NCBI GenBank assembly: GCA_937888615.1
Contig: CALABZ010000078.1
Span: 1-47,344 of the forward strand
DNA length: 47,344 nt
Direction: 5' to 3'
Source of the DNA: an uncultured Lentisphaeria bacterium
Lineage (GTDB): Bacteria; Verrucomicrobiota; Lentisphaeria; Victivallales; Victivallaceae
Shown here: positions 35,001 to 42,145 of the stretch, piece after piece
Position numbering within the stretch: position 1 is the first letter of the stretch
How the letters are laid out: each line of letters begins with the position of its first letter
Notes under the pieces: generated by a model
The model's input: the letters and a program-made list of their open reading frames with translations, nothing else
What the model was told of the DNA's origin: nothing
The model's database searches: none
Made by a program: the position numbers and the translations under genes

Positions 35001-35248
35001 GACTGCGAGGAATAATAAACCATGTCCTCGACGCCGTTCACCTCCGCTTCGATCGGTGCGGCCACCGTGTCGGCGATCACCTGGGAACCGGCGCCGGGAT
35101 AAGTGGCAAACACCATGATCGTCGGCGGCGACACCTGCGGATATTCCGCAATCGGTAATTTAAACACGCATATGATACCGGCCAACATCGTAAAAAGCGA
35201 TATCACAATCGCGAAACGGGGCCTTTTGATAAAAATAGCTGAAAACAT
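32099..35248 (-). CDS. RND multidrug efflux transporter, inner-membrane subunit (AcrB/HAE1 type)
   Basis: The 1049-residue protein is a full-length HAE1 pump. It has a single N-terminal helix (FIKRPRFAIVISLFTMLAGII), large periplasmic loops after TM1 and TM7, and proton-relay residues in TM4 (GSVVDDAIVVTEN, two Asp) and TM10 (GLTGKTAILMVEF, Lys). It exports lipophilic drugs or other amphiphiles by proton antiport together with the adaptor encoded upstream. Its gene follows the adaptor gene by 24 bases. No outer-membrane TolC-type gene is in the operon, so the exit duct must be encoded elsewhere. Confidence 0.96.
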   Translation of the reverse strand: MFSAIFIKRPRFAIVISLFTMLAGIICVFKLPIAEYPQVSPPTIMVFATYPGAGSQVIADTVAAPIEAEVNGVEDMVYYSSQSDNLGNYTLTLTFAPNADENMALVNVNNAIKRAEHSLPSEVVSNGLMSFKRSSDILGIIAIYSRNPEHTPLFLSNYASIHMKDAIARLDGVGQAMIFGEQNYSMRLWLDPLKMKALSVSYDDIRNAVASQNVQAATGSVGTEMSSGYMQFKVDTQGRLITPQEFGNIIVKSGDKGRQVRLTDVAKIELGSETYSGLCKLDGRPAVILAVFKLNNANALKVMESVKDEMNELKKSFPEGIDWDIAYDSTEFVVMTMREIVETLVLTFILVVLITWIFLQDWRATIVPAVTIPVSLIGTFVFLYALNMSINTLTMFALILVIGSVVDDAIVVTENCIRLIDEEGMKPFDAAMKSMEQITNALIATTLVVIAVYAPIAFYGGMVGKIYMQFAVTMCIALCLSTVNALTLSPALCAIVLQQHRQHWLPLRAFFGLFNIFLNGLRNVYLFIGGLLVRHPIVTIVAFCGILFGNYYFFSTLPSSFVPQEDKGALFGEVTLSPGTSLPRTEAVLAEVAKIAEGLPGVKHVLIVPGRSFTAGSGENLGMLFLDLKPWDDRKTPDTQISAIQQEMIKRCMGIPDAAVTMFAPPAISGLGATGGVSFALQATGDQTYQDLAQTTTSLLGKIMESGKAIYAFTSLDAHTPMLRLDIDRAKAEAMKVPVSAIFNTLQTQLGSFYINDFNMFGKTYQVKMQAERKFRENLNAIGQLNVTSSTGKIVPLDALATVSWTLGPRQAERFNMFPSANVNTQGVPFFSSGEMMKLIENIVRKNFAKDYQISWTDMSYQESQNEGKVIWLLTLSLLMAYLFLVAQYESWTVPISVMLSVATATLGGMLALKFTGMSMNIYCQLGLLMLIGLTGKTAILMVEFSKQNREEGASIRDAAINGMKIRFRAVMMTALSFVIGVFPMVIASGAGAGSRHSIGVTTFWGMLVATVIGMMFIPGLYSVFQYAAEGTYKLFRMTPRELRKDELK

Positions 35249-35272
35249 CTGAAAAATTCTCCTCTGAGGGAA

Positions 35273-36379
35273 TTACTGTGGGAGACGATTCGCTTTATAA
35301 TCCACTGGATTGACTTTAGCTCCGGGCTTAACCTTGTGGAGGCCGCCGACGATCACCCGTTCACCGGGCTTCAACCCGGAAAGGATTAATTGCATGTCAT
35401 GTACCTGCCTGCCGATCTCGACACTGCGCCGCTCCACGACATTGTCCTTGTCCACGACATAAACATAATGCCCTTTGCCGTCGGTCATAATGCCGTTCAC
35501 CCGGACCCCCGGAATCGGCTTGTCGAACTTTTCCGCCACCTGAACTTTGACATAACCGCCAGGAACCAATTCCATGTCGGGGTTTTCCCCTTTCAACTGG
35601 ATTTTCAGCGTCCCGGTGTTGCGGTCGATTTCATTGTCGAAAAAGTCCACCCAGACCTTACGCTTGAAAGGCGTTCCGTCCGCGCGAACAATCTCCACCG
35701 CCGAATTGCTCTTGTTCCGGTCCTTGAAGTGACGGAGAAAATCCGCTTCGCTGACGGCGAAATCGATCAGGATCGGGTCAAATTTGACGATTCTGGCCAA
35801 CTTTCCCGTTTCCGGCGTGATATAGTTCCCTTCACTGTAAATATTGGTACCGATACGTCCGGCAATCGGAGCGTAAATCTTCGTATAGGACAGGTCGTTT
35901 TTACGCAGGGCCAGCGTCGCCTTGGCTTCATCGACCTTGGCTTCGTAGAAATGCAGCGAACGCAGTGAATTTTCATAAGTCGTCTTGGCGGTGGCGTCCG
36001 CCTTGTACAACTGCTGGTAGCGTCCGTGTTCCTTGCTGGCGAATTCCAGTTCGGCCTGCACCTGTTTAAGCGCGGCTTCCGCCACCGCTGTATTGGCCTT
36101 ATAGATCGTATCTTCTATTTCGAAGAGCAAGTCGTCCTTTTTGACGATACTGCCTTCCCGGAACGCCGCTTTCCACAGCGTTCCGCTGACCCTCGGAACG
36201 ATATCCACCGTCGATTCGCCGCTGACCGTTCCCACATAGGATTTCGGTTCGGTGCGGTCTACCGTCGCTACGGTTTCCACTGTGACCGCCGGAGGGGGCA
36301 TTTCCCTGGCGTCGCCTGAATATGTCATGGCCGTCAGCCCAAGCACTCCTAAAAAAACGGCTTTCATCTTATGCTTCAT
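35273..36379 (-). CDS. RND efflux periplasmic adaptor (membrane fusion protein)
   Basis: The 368-residue adaptor has an N-terminal signal sequence (MKHKMKAVFLGVLGLTAMTYSGDA) without a lipobox Cys. It then has the lipoyl/barrel-sandwich half-motif (VSGTLWKAAFREGSIVKKDDLLFEID-like), a helical hairpin (~95-170), the second half-motif (YTKIYAPIAGRIGTNIYSEGN) and the C-terminal beta-barrel and membrane-proximal domains. It bridges the RND pump and an outer-membrane channel. The gene lies between marR and the pump gene, the usual mexR-mexA-mexB-like order. Confidence 0.94.
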   Translation of the reverse strand: MKHKMKAVFLGVLGLTAMTYSGDAREMPPPAVTVETVATVDRTEPKSYVGTVSGESTVDIVPRVSGTLWKAAFREGSIVKKDDLLFEIEDTIYKANTAVAEAALKQVQAELEFASKEHGRYQQLYKADATAKTTYENSLRSLHFYEAKVDEAKATLALRKNDLSYTKIYAPIAGRIGTNIYSEGNYITPETGKLARIVKFDPILIDFAVSEADFLRHFKDRNKSNSAVEIVRADGTPFKRKVWVDFFDNEIDRNTGTLKIQLKGENPDMELVPGGYVKVQVAEKFDKPIPGVRVNGIMTDGKGHYVYVVDKDNVVERRSVEIGRQVHDMQLILSGLKPGERVIVGGLHKVKPGAKVNPVDYKANRLPQ

Positions 36380-36458
36380 GATTTTTCTACCTCGATTTTG
36401 TTGTATTTCCGCCTGGCTGACGGAAATTATGGTTTCACGCTTTTACGCCGTGGTTCAA

Positions 36459-36896
36459 TTAAATGGATTCGATATTTTTGCCGATCTTGTCGCAAATACA
36501 CATGAATGTAGTAATCTCTTGTTCCGTCAAATCTCCTTGCAGTTTCGCCTCCAATGCTTCAAGCCCGAGTAATACGGTTTTTTGAATCTGCCGCGCCTTG
36601 TCGGTCAGGACAATCTTCTTCAGCCGAGCGTCCTGGGGCACACTGACCCGGTAAATCATGCCGCGACGCTCCAGCGACTGCAGAATCCCGGTCGCGGAAG
36701 AACGCCTGATGTCAAACTCCTCTTCGATATCTTTCTGAAAAATGTCCTGCCATTGCGAAGCCACAAATATATAGGCCAGAACTTTCCCTTGAACGCCGGT
36801 CAATCCGATCTCGCGCCCTTCGCGCTTGTACAGACGGGTGGACTTTTTGAATAAAATTCCGATGCTGTGACTGAGTCTGTGCTGCTCCGGTTTCAT
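36459..36896 (-). CDS. MarR-family transcriptional regulator
   Basis: The 145-residue winged-helix protein shows LTGVQGKVLAYIFVAS, EFDIRRSSATGILQSLERRGMIYR (recognition helix) and the wing DARLKKIVLTDKA. MarR repressors usually lose DNA binding when small lipophilic compounds bind. As first gene of the efflux operon it likely represses the operon and itself. A palindrome (GTTAG-4-CTAAC, 37022-37035) in the leader is a candidate operator. Confidence 0.93.
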   Translation of the reverse strand: MKPEQHRLSHSIGILFKKSTRLYKREGREIGLTGVQGKVLAYIFVASQWQDIFQKDIEEEFDIRRSSATGILQSLERRGMIYRVSVPQDARLKKIVLTDKARQIQKTVLLGLEALEAKLQGDLTEQEITTFMCICDKIGKNIESI

Positions 36897-36955
36897 AATG
36901 CCTCATCCTCGACGTTTATTATTTTAATTCAATTACTTGATTCTAAATAGTTTGA

Positions 36956-37035
36956 TTCCGAACAATCGGAATAAAAAAAATCCCGTCCGCAGGACGAAAT
37001 TGTTGTTTATTCTGTTTGTTTGTTAGCTACCTAAC
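36956..37035 (-). promoter_or_regulatory. Leader of the marR-efflux operon: operator-like palindrome and two hairpins
   Basis: On the minus strand, in order, there are a GTTAG-CTAAC palindrome (37035-37022), a hairpin CGTCC/GGACG (36996-36984) followed by eight T (36980-36973), and a second hairpin TTCCGA/TCGGAA (36971-36956). The first hairpin with its T-tract looks like an intrinsic terminator inside the untranslated leader. No strong -35/-10 could be fixed. Confidence 0.4.
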
Positions 37036-37134
37036 CATTTTAATATACGTTCATTTTTAATGATTTCAAGTCGAATTTCGAAAATTTCTTTGAAAAATTA
37101 GAAGAGACTAATCACCCGCCACGGTCCGAAAAAT

Positions 37135-37171
37135 AAAAAACCCGTCCGGACAGATATTCGTCCGAACGGGT
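37135..37171 (-). terminator. Terminator of the NagB-like/PIG-L operon
   Basis: A 12-bp stem with one mismatch (37140-37151 with 37160-37171) is followed on the minus strand by a T-tract (37140-37135), 23 bases beyond the stop at 37194. Confidence 0.85.
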
Positions 37172-37193
37172 ATTTTATCAAGCAAATATTGAA

Positions 37194-38000
37194 TCACATA
37201 TCCCAGAAATCGATCTTGATCGCTTTCTCGAATGCTTCGTTGATCATGGCGTTTCCGCCCAGCGCGGCGGTCAACGGATCGTCGCCGCTGTCGCAGAAGC
37301 CGATATGGCTGTGGCGAACCCACCCTTCCGCATATTCATACTTGCCGGACATTTTGCCGAAATAGCGGGAACGCTTCACCAAGTCGTCCACAAATGAACT
37401 TCCCTGACTGGAATCCAGCCAGGCGCCCTGGCTGACATGGCAGGAAAGCATCTGCTTCTTCAGTTCGATCGCTTCAGTGACGTTCACGAACAGCCCGGGC
37501 GTAACCGGTCTGCGCAGTGCGTCGGTAATGCTGTGCGGCATCGAATGATACACCGTCACCTTGCCGTTCACCACCGGGACCGACGGCACGCACGGCGCCG
37601 GAACCATACCGCGGCAGAACGCCGCGCTCACCGCGAGACGTCCTGAATTCACATGGTCCTCCATGTAGTCATAGGGACCGTGGGTCAGAACGATTTCCGG
37701 GTCCACTTCGCGGATCACCGGAATCAGCCGTTCGAGCAGATCCTTGGTGTAATACACCTCGAGGTCGTCGCACAGGCTCTCGTGAAATGTCGCGCCGATA
37801 ATACCGGCGGATTTTTTCGCTTCTTCGCGCCGCATGGCGACAATGGTTTCGCGGTCGTACTGATTGGTGCCGCAGGAACCGTTGGCGATGTTCATATAAT
37901 GGATTTCATAGCCGACATTTTTCAATGCGACCAACGTACCGGCCATCATGTAATCGATATCATCGGGATGGGAGGCGATGGCAAATGCTGTCTTTTTCAT
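37194..38000 (-). CDS. PIG-L (LmbE-like) family deacetylase
   Basis: The 268-residue protein has the zinc-binding H-P-D-D motif (ASHPDDID, residues ~9-16) and DHVNSGRLA (~115-123), whose His completes the site. LTHGPYDYMEDH is also typical. PIG-L enzymes remove N-acetyl groups from GlcNAc-containing sugars or related compounds. The start at 38000 has GAGAGG just upstream; a longer frame to 38072 overlaps the neighbour and is rejected. It lies 13 bases after the NagB-like gene, suggesting deacetylation and isomerisation of an amino sugar in one pathway. Confidence 0.9.
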   Translation of the reverse strand: MKKTAFAIASHPDDIDYMMAGTLVALKNVGYEIHYMNIANGSCGTNQYDRETIVAMRREEAKKSAGIIGATFHESLCDDLEVYYTKDLLERLIPVIREVDPEIVLTHGPYDYMEDHVNSGRLAVSAAFCRGMVPAPCVPSVPVVNGKVTVYHSMPHSITDALRRPVTPGLFVNVTEAIELKKQMLSCHVSQGAWLDSSQGSSFVDDLVKRSRYFGKMSGKYEYAEGWVRHSHIGFCDSGDDPLTAALGGNAMINEAFEKAIKIDFWDM

Positions 38001-38013
38001 CGAACCTCTCCGA

Positions 38014-38940
38014 TCAATGCATTTCCACATCGCAGATGCCGATGCCGCTGCGCAGGAAGTTGAACTGCACACAGGGGTGATCGGCCAGGAGCGACATCGG
38101 AACGCGGGAATCGGCCATTTTCTTGCTGATCATCAGCGTCGAAAGACGCAGACCGAACGGATTGTCATGGTGTCCGGGGTGCCAGATGGAAATCTTTTTC
38201 GCTTTCCAGGTCTGGACCGGGCCGACGGTTATGGCTTCGGACGGAACGTTCTGCACGGTGCCGCCGCCGGAGGTGCGCGCATTCTGCATCAGGGTAATCG
38301 GATGCAACGACACGTGACGGGTGCTGAGCTGACGGTATTCTTCCGGGGTCGGGGGAGCATCCTTGTATTTGCCTTCGCGCTTGACGGGGTCATTGAACGC
38401 CCAGTGCTTGGTTTCGCCCTGTCCGCCCTGCATGACCAGGCATTCGGCCAGATCCCAGGACTTCACGTATTCGCTGACATCCATGGCCGGAAAATGCATG
38501 TTCTTTTCGGACATCCGCAGTTCGGGGCGAATGCGGTTGAAGCAAAGGTCCATGTCGGCCTTGCGGAAACCAAGCGGGAAATCCGGGCCAGCTTCCTTAC
38601 CGTTGATAACCCATTCGTCCATGCCCCAGAAATGGCAATGACGCAGGTTCAAGTTCAGTTCATTGACCAGCCGGGCGACCAGCGGAAGCTGTTCGGTGGG
38701 GCCGATCGGACCACAGACGCCGCAGGGACGGTCTTCGGTGGCCTGCTGCCACGCGGTGATATATTCCAGCGCTTCCGCCAGATAAAAATCCTGAACGGTG
38801 TCGTAAAACTTAACGGTGAATCCGGGACGCGACATTTGTTCGAGGTCTTTGGCGGTAAGACGGGCGGCATCGTCGAGGATCGAGCGATCAAGAGTGGTAT
38901 AGTCCCACCAGTCGGGAGCGATTTTACTGTAACTGATCAT
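38014..38940 (-). CDS. Glucosamine-6-phosphate deaminase/isomerase-like protein (NagB superfamily)
   Basis: The 308-residue protein resembles NagB-type sugar-phosphate isomerases. GPIGPTEQLPLVARLVNEL corresponds to the phosphate-binding loop region and HCHFWGMDEWV to the F-x-x-D-E-Y active-site element. The rest is divergent: CVMQGGQGETKHWAFND takes the place of the usual G-I-G-x-D-G-H-I-A-F-N-E, keeping G-Q-G, H and AFN-D. It probably converts an amino-sugar phosphate to a keto-sugar phosphate plus ammonia, or a related isomerisation. GGAG precedes the ATG. It is the first gene of a two-gene unit with the PIG-L deacetylase. Confidence 0.8.
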   Translation of the reverse strand: MISYSKIAPDWWDYTTLDRSILDDAARLTAKDLEQMSRPGFTVKFYDTVQDFYLAEALEYITAWQQATEDRPCGVCGPIGPTEQLPLVARLVNELNLNLRHCHFWGMDEWVINGKEAGPDFPLGFRKADMDLCFNRIRPELRMSEKNMHFPAMDVSEYVKSWDLAECLVMQGGQGETKHWAFNDPVKREGKYKDAPPTPEEYRQLSTRHVSLHPITLMQNARTSGGGTVQNVPSEAITVGPVQTWKAKKISIWHPGHHDNPFGLRLSTLMISKKMADSRVPMSLLADHPCVQFNFLRSGIGICDVEMH

Positions 38941-39067
38941 TGTTTTCTCCTTACGGTTTTGATTATTTTACAGAAAATATCCATTATCACATAATAAAGC
39001 CCGGATTTATAAAAAGTAAAGTCGGAAACCCAAAAAAAAAGCACCTCTTCGACGGTTTTATCCGCCA

Positions 39068-40285
39068 TTACAAGATCCGTTCACCGGCCAGAGTCCCCGA
39101 ACTGAAAGCCCATTGGAGATTGTATCCGCCGCACGGACCGTCGAGGTCCAGCACTTCCCCCGCAAAATAAAGACCCGGAAGCAAACGACTCTCAAGGGTT
39201 TCCGAATCAACTTTTTTCAGTGAAACACCGCCGCGCGTGACCATTGCCTTGCGCCAGCCCTCGGTGGAGTGAATATGCAGCGGCATCGCCGTCAGCACCG
39301 CCGCCAGCGTTTCGCGCCCGGCGGCGCTGAACTCCGCCGCGGGAATGCCGTCGAACCCGGTTTCACAACAGATGATTTCCGCCATGGCCTGAGTCAAATG
39401 CATGGCCAGCAGATTTTTCACCGATTTGCGACCGTCCTGCTTTTGCCAGCGGGCAAATTCCTGCTGCCAGGAATCACGGGAGCGGTCGGAGAAAAGGTTG
39501 ACTTTCAACGGAACTTCCGGCATTTTCTCGAGCAGTCCGGCAATTTCAGCGGAAAGATCGAGCACCGCCGGACCGGATATCCCGTGATGTGTAAAAAGCA
39601 GTTCGCCGCGCCCAAGGGTTTTGCGGTATTTCGGCAGGTCGATACACACCGAGGCATCCTGCATGCAATGCCCGGTACACAAATGCGGCAGGGTTTCCAC
39701 CGTGCGCACACCGACCAGGCCCGGCAGCGGCGGCACGATCTCGTGTCCGGCCTGTGCCGCCAGACGATAGCCGAGGCCAAGCGAACCGAGTTCAGGATAG
39801 CCCTTGCCGCCACTGGCGACAATGACCCGTTCCGCCGGGTAGCCGGGAACCCCTTTCAGCACACCGTTTTCAATGATAAGTTCTTCGGCCTTCGCGCCGG
39901 TAACGATCCGGACGTTCAGCCGTTCACAATCATTCAACAATGCACGAAGCACATCCCCGGCGCGTCCGCTTGCCGGAAACACGTGGAAACCGTCGGTAAT
40001 CTCGGTCTTCACTCCGCGCAATTCGAACCATTCGCGCAACGCCGCCGGCGGCAATCGTTTCAGCGCGGGCAGCATAAAACGCCATTGACGGCCGAAACGC
40101 CGCGCCAGGCTTTCACCGTCGAGCACATTGGTCAGATTGCAGCGCCCGCCGCCGCTGGCGAGGAGTTTTGCTCCCGGACGGGACAGATGTTCGAGGACAG
40201 TTACGGTATGACCGGATTCCGCGGCGGCGATCGCGGCCATCAATCCGGCGGGACCGGCTCCAATAATCAGGACGTTTTGTTTCAT
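39068..40285 (-). CDS. BaiN/HI0933-type NAD(P)/FAD-dependent oxidoreductase
   Basis: The 405-residue flavoprotein starts MKQNVLIIGAGPAGLMAAIAAAESG (Rossmann GxGxxG), continues with GAKLLASGGGRCNLTN, and ends LYFAGEVLDLDGPCGGYNLQWAFSSG. All three are signatures of the BaiN/RdsA (HI0933) family. Its ATG overlaps the TGA of the pseudouridine synthase gene by 4 bases (ATGA), fixing the start at 40285 rather than 57 bases upstream. The natural substrate is unknown in most bacteria. It is the last gene of an overlapping three-gene unit. Confidence 0.93.
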   Translation of the reverse strand: MKQNVLIIGAGPAGLMAAIAAAESGHTVTVLEHLSRPGAKLLASGGGRCNLTNVLDGESLARRFGRQWRFMLPALKRLPPAALREWFELRGVKTEITDGFHVFPASGRAGDVLRALLNDCERLNVRIVTGAKAEELIIENGVLKGVPGYPAERVIVASGGKGYPELGSLGLGYRLAAQAGHEIVPPLPGLVGVRTVETLPHLCTGHCMQDASVCIDLPKYRKTLGRGELLFTHHGISGPAVLDLSAEIAGLLEKMPEVPLKVNLFSDRSRDSWQQEFARWQKQDGRKSVKNLLAMHLTQAMAEIICCETGFDGIPAAEFSAAGRETLAAVLTAMPLHIHSTEGWRKAMVTRGGVSLKKVDSETLESRLLPGLYFAGEVLDLDGPCGGYNLQWAFSSGTLAGERIL

Positions 40286-41019
40286 TCGCTGCTTTCGCTT
40301 TTCAGTGACATGGCGATTTCTTGCGGGGTCAGGTGACGCCACTTCCCGACGGCGAGGCCGCCGAGTTCGAGATCGCCGATGCGGATTCGTTTAAGTTCAA
40401 CGGTGCGGGCTCCGGCGGCACGGATCAGACGGCGGATTTCGCGCTTTTTGCCTTCGTTCAGGATAAAACGGTAATGGCCCGGAGCAATCTCGTCAATCCG
40501 GCGCGGGCGCAATTCCTCGCCTTCATCGACAATTCCCCGGCGAATGCGGTCGAGTTCGCCGCGTTTGACTGGTTTGTCGGTTTTGACGAGGTAGGTTTTC
40601 AGGATTTCGTAACGGGGATGGGTCAGGCGCGCCCCGTAATCGCCGTCGTTGGTAACAATCAGGAGCCCTTCGCTTTCTTTGTCGAGGCGTCCGGCCGAGA
40701 ACAGTTTCGGGGAACCGGGCAGTTCGATCAGCTCGAAGACTTTTTGCTTCGCATGGACGTCCTCGTTGGTACAGGTATAGCCGCACGGTTTGTTGATCAT
40801 GATATGATACAAAGGATTCAAGGTCACGACCCGCCCCTTGAAACGGACTTCGTCGCCAGGGTGAACGGGATCGCCGGGACCGATCGGCGGTTTGCCGTTC
40901 AGCAATACGTCGCCGGCGGCGATCAGGTCGGCGGCCTTGCGGCGCGAGGCGATTCCGGCGGCGGCCAGGAATTTGACCAGGCGGACGGGTTCGGATGATG
41001 GAGAGGGATTATTTGGCAT
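40282..41019 (-). CDS. RsuA/RluB-family rRNA pseudouridine synthase
   Basis: The 245-residue protein has an N-terminal S4 RNA-binding domain (VRLVKFLAAAGIASRRKAADLI, ~12-58) and a catalytic domain with GRLDKESEGLLIVTNDG (catalytic Asp in GRLD, ~110-126). KTYLVK and the GKKREIRRLIRAAG motif follow. It isomerises a uridine in 16S or 23S rRNA; which one cannot be decided from sequence alone. The gene overlaps the recombinase gene by 11 bases and the flavoprotein gene by 4. Confidence 0.92.
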   Translation of the reverse strand: MPNNPSPSSEPVRLVKFLAAAGIASRRKAADLIAAGDVLLNGKPPIGPGDPVHPGDEVRFKGRVVTLNPLYHIMINKPCGYTCTNEDVHAKQKVFELIELPGSPKLFSAGRLDKESEGLLIVTNDGDYGARLTHPRYEILKTYLVKTDKPVKRGELDRIRRGIVDEGEELRPRRIDEIAPGHYRFILNEGKKREIRRLIRAAGARTVELKRIRIGDLELGGLAVGKWRHLTPQEIAMSLKSESSE

Positions 41020-41944
41020 GCGGATGGGCTTTCCTATAGGCGTTTTTCAGTCGTTCGGAACTGACATGGGTGTATATCTGGGTCGTACTCAAATTTTTAT
41101 GCCCCAACAACTCCTGGACGCTGCGCAGATCGGCGCCCGCGTCCAGCATGTGAGTGGCGAACGAGTGGCGGATTTTGTGCGGCGTCAGGTCGTGGGGCAG
41201 CCCCGCCGTTTTCAGATAATTCTTCATATTGCGCTGGAACGTCCGGGGGGTCAGGCGTTGGCCGTGGACATTGACGAACAACGGCGCACCGGCGCCGCCG
41301 CCGGCGCGAACTTTGCGCAGTTCCAGATATTTCTTCAAGGCCTGAACGGCAGGTTTGCCGAGAGCGCAGAGGCGTTCCTTGGCGCCTTTGCCGCGAACCT
41401 TGGCAATGTCGCTGATCAGATCGATGCCGCTGAGATTCAGCCCGATGGCTTCGCTGATACGAAGCCCACCGCTGTAAATGACCTCCATCATGGCGACATC
41501 GCGGACGGCGGCGAAACGGCTGTCCTCTTCCCGCCCCGGCGCGGTAGCGGCGGCGAAAGACCAATATTTTTCGGGCGCTTCTAGCAGACGGACGATTTCC
41601 TCGACGGACATCAACACCGGCAGGCGTTTTTCACGCTTTGGAGAGGTCAGGCCGGAAAAAGGATTCTTGTCCACCACGCTTTCGCGCTCCAGATAGCGAA
41701 AAAATGAACGCAAGGCCGAAATTTTGCGCATGATCGAACTCCGTCCCAGCCCAAGCTCGTTGTACTTGACGACGACACTGCGGGCGGACAGCACATCCAC
41801 GCGGCGCCAGTTGTCGAAGTTCTGCTCCTGCGGAAAAAGCAGTTGGGCGAACTGTTCGACATCGCGCCGGTAGTTCGCCGCGGTGTGGGGGCTGGCATTG
41901 CGTTCATGCGCCAGGTAATCAAGAAAATCGCCAAGATAACTCAT
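41009..41944 (-). CDS. Tyrosine recombinase XerC/XerD
   Basis: The 311-residue recombinase has an N-terminal SAM-like core-binding domain (~1-90, YLAHERNASPHTAANYRRDVEQF). The catalytic domain has Arg in SGGLRISEA, Lys in VRGKGAKER, H-x-x-R in HKIRHSFATHML, His in LGHKNLSTTQ and the nucleophile Tyr in IYTH. This is the chromosome-dimer resolution type (acting at dif) by length and full motif set, not an obvious integrase of a mobile element. No second Xer gene or dif-like site was found. It is the first gene of an overlapping unit with the pseudouridine synthase and BaiN-type genes. A promoter lies at 41973-42000. Confidence 0.95.
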   Translation of the reverse strand: MSYLGDFLDYLAHERNASPHTAANYRRDVEQFAQLLFPQEQNFDNWRRVDVLSARSVVVKYNELGLGRSSIMRKISALRSFFRYLERESVVDKNPFSGLTSPKREKRLPVLMSVEEIVRLLEAPEKYWSFAAATAPGREEDSRFAAVRDVAMMEVIYSGGLRISEAIGLNLSGIDLISDIAKVRGKGAKERLCALGKPAVQALKKYLELRKVRAGGGAGAPLFVNVHGQRLTPRTFQRNMKNYLKTAGLPHDLTPHKIRHSFATHMLDAGADLRSVQELLGHKNLSTTQIYTHVSSERLKNAYRKAHPHAK

Positions 41945-41972
41945 TCGTTTATAACTCCATTCATATTCTTAT

Positions 41973-42000
41973 AATATAAGGTTTGGAACGGAAATTGCAA
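41973..42000 (-). promoter_or_regulatory. Promoter of the Xer operon
   Basis: On the minus strand TTGCAA (41995-42000) and TATATT (41973-41978) are 16 bases apart, about 30 bases from the start codon. Confidence 0.5.
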
Positions 42001-42071
42001 TTCCGATCGGGCAAGGCATCCGGGTTCGATGAAAAAAAGCGGATTTTTCATGGATTTTCACGCCGGAGCTA

Positions 42072-42113
42072 TTGACAAACGTTTTTCGTTGCATTATAAT
42101 AGTTATACATAAC
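42072..42113 (+). promoter_or_regulatory. Consensus promoter and operator of cassette D
   Basis: TTGACA (42072-42077) and TATAAT (42095-42100) are 17 bases apart, a perfect sigma-70 match. The palindrome GTTAT-AC-ATAAC (42102-42113) covers the expected transcription start and resembles GntR-family operators. AAACGTTT (42077-42084), the core of the LacI-A operator, overlaps the end of the -35. Confidence 0.75.
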
Positions 42114-42145
42114 ACTTTTAATAACTGCAAAACATTTGGATAATC

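Noticed and set aside
33644..35158. 504-codon plus-strand frame opposite the RND pump gene
   Set aside because: His/Gln/Arg-rich shadow of the pump gene, no start context, no family resemblance.
41009..41944. Integrase of a prophage or mobile element
   Set aside because: No att-like repeats, transposases, phage genes or tRNA nearby; it sits in a housekeeping operon with overlapping genes and has the XerC/D size and motif set.
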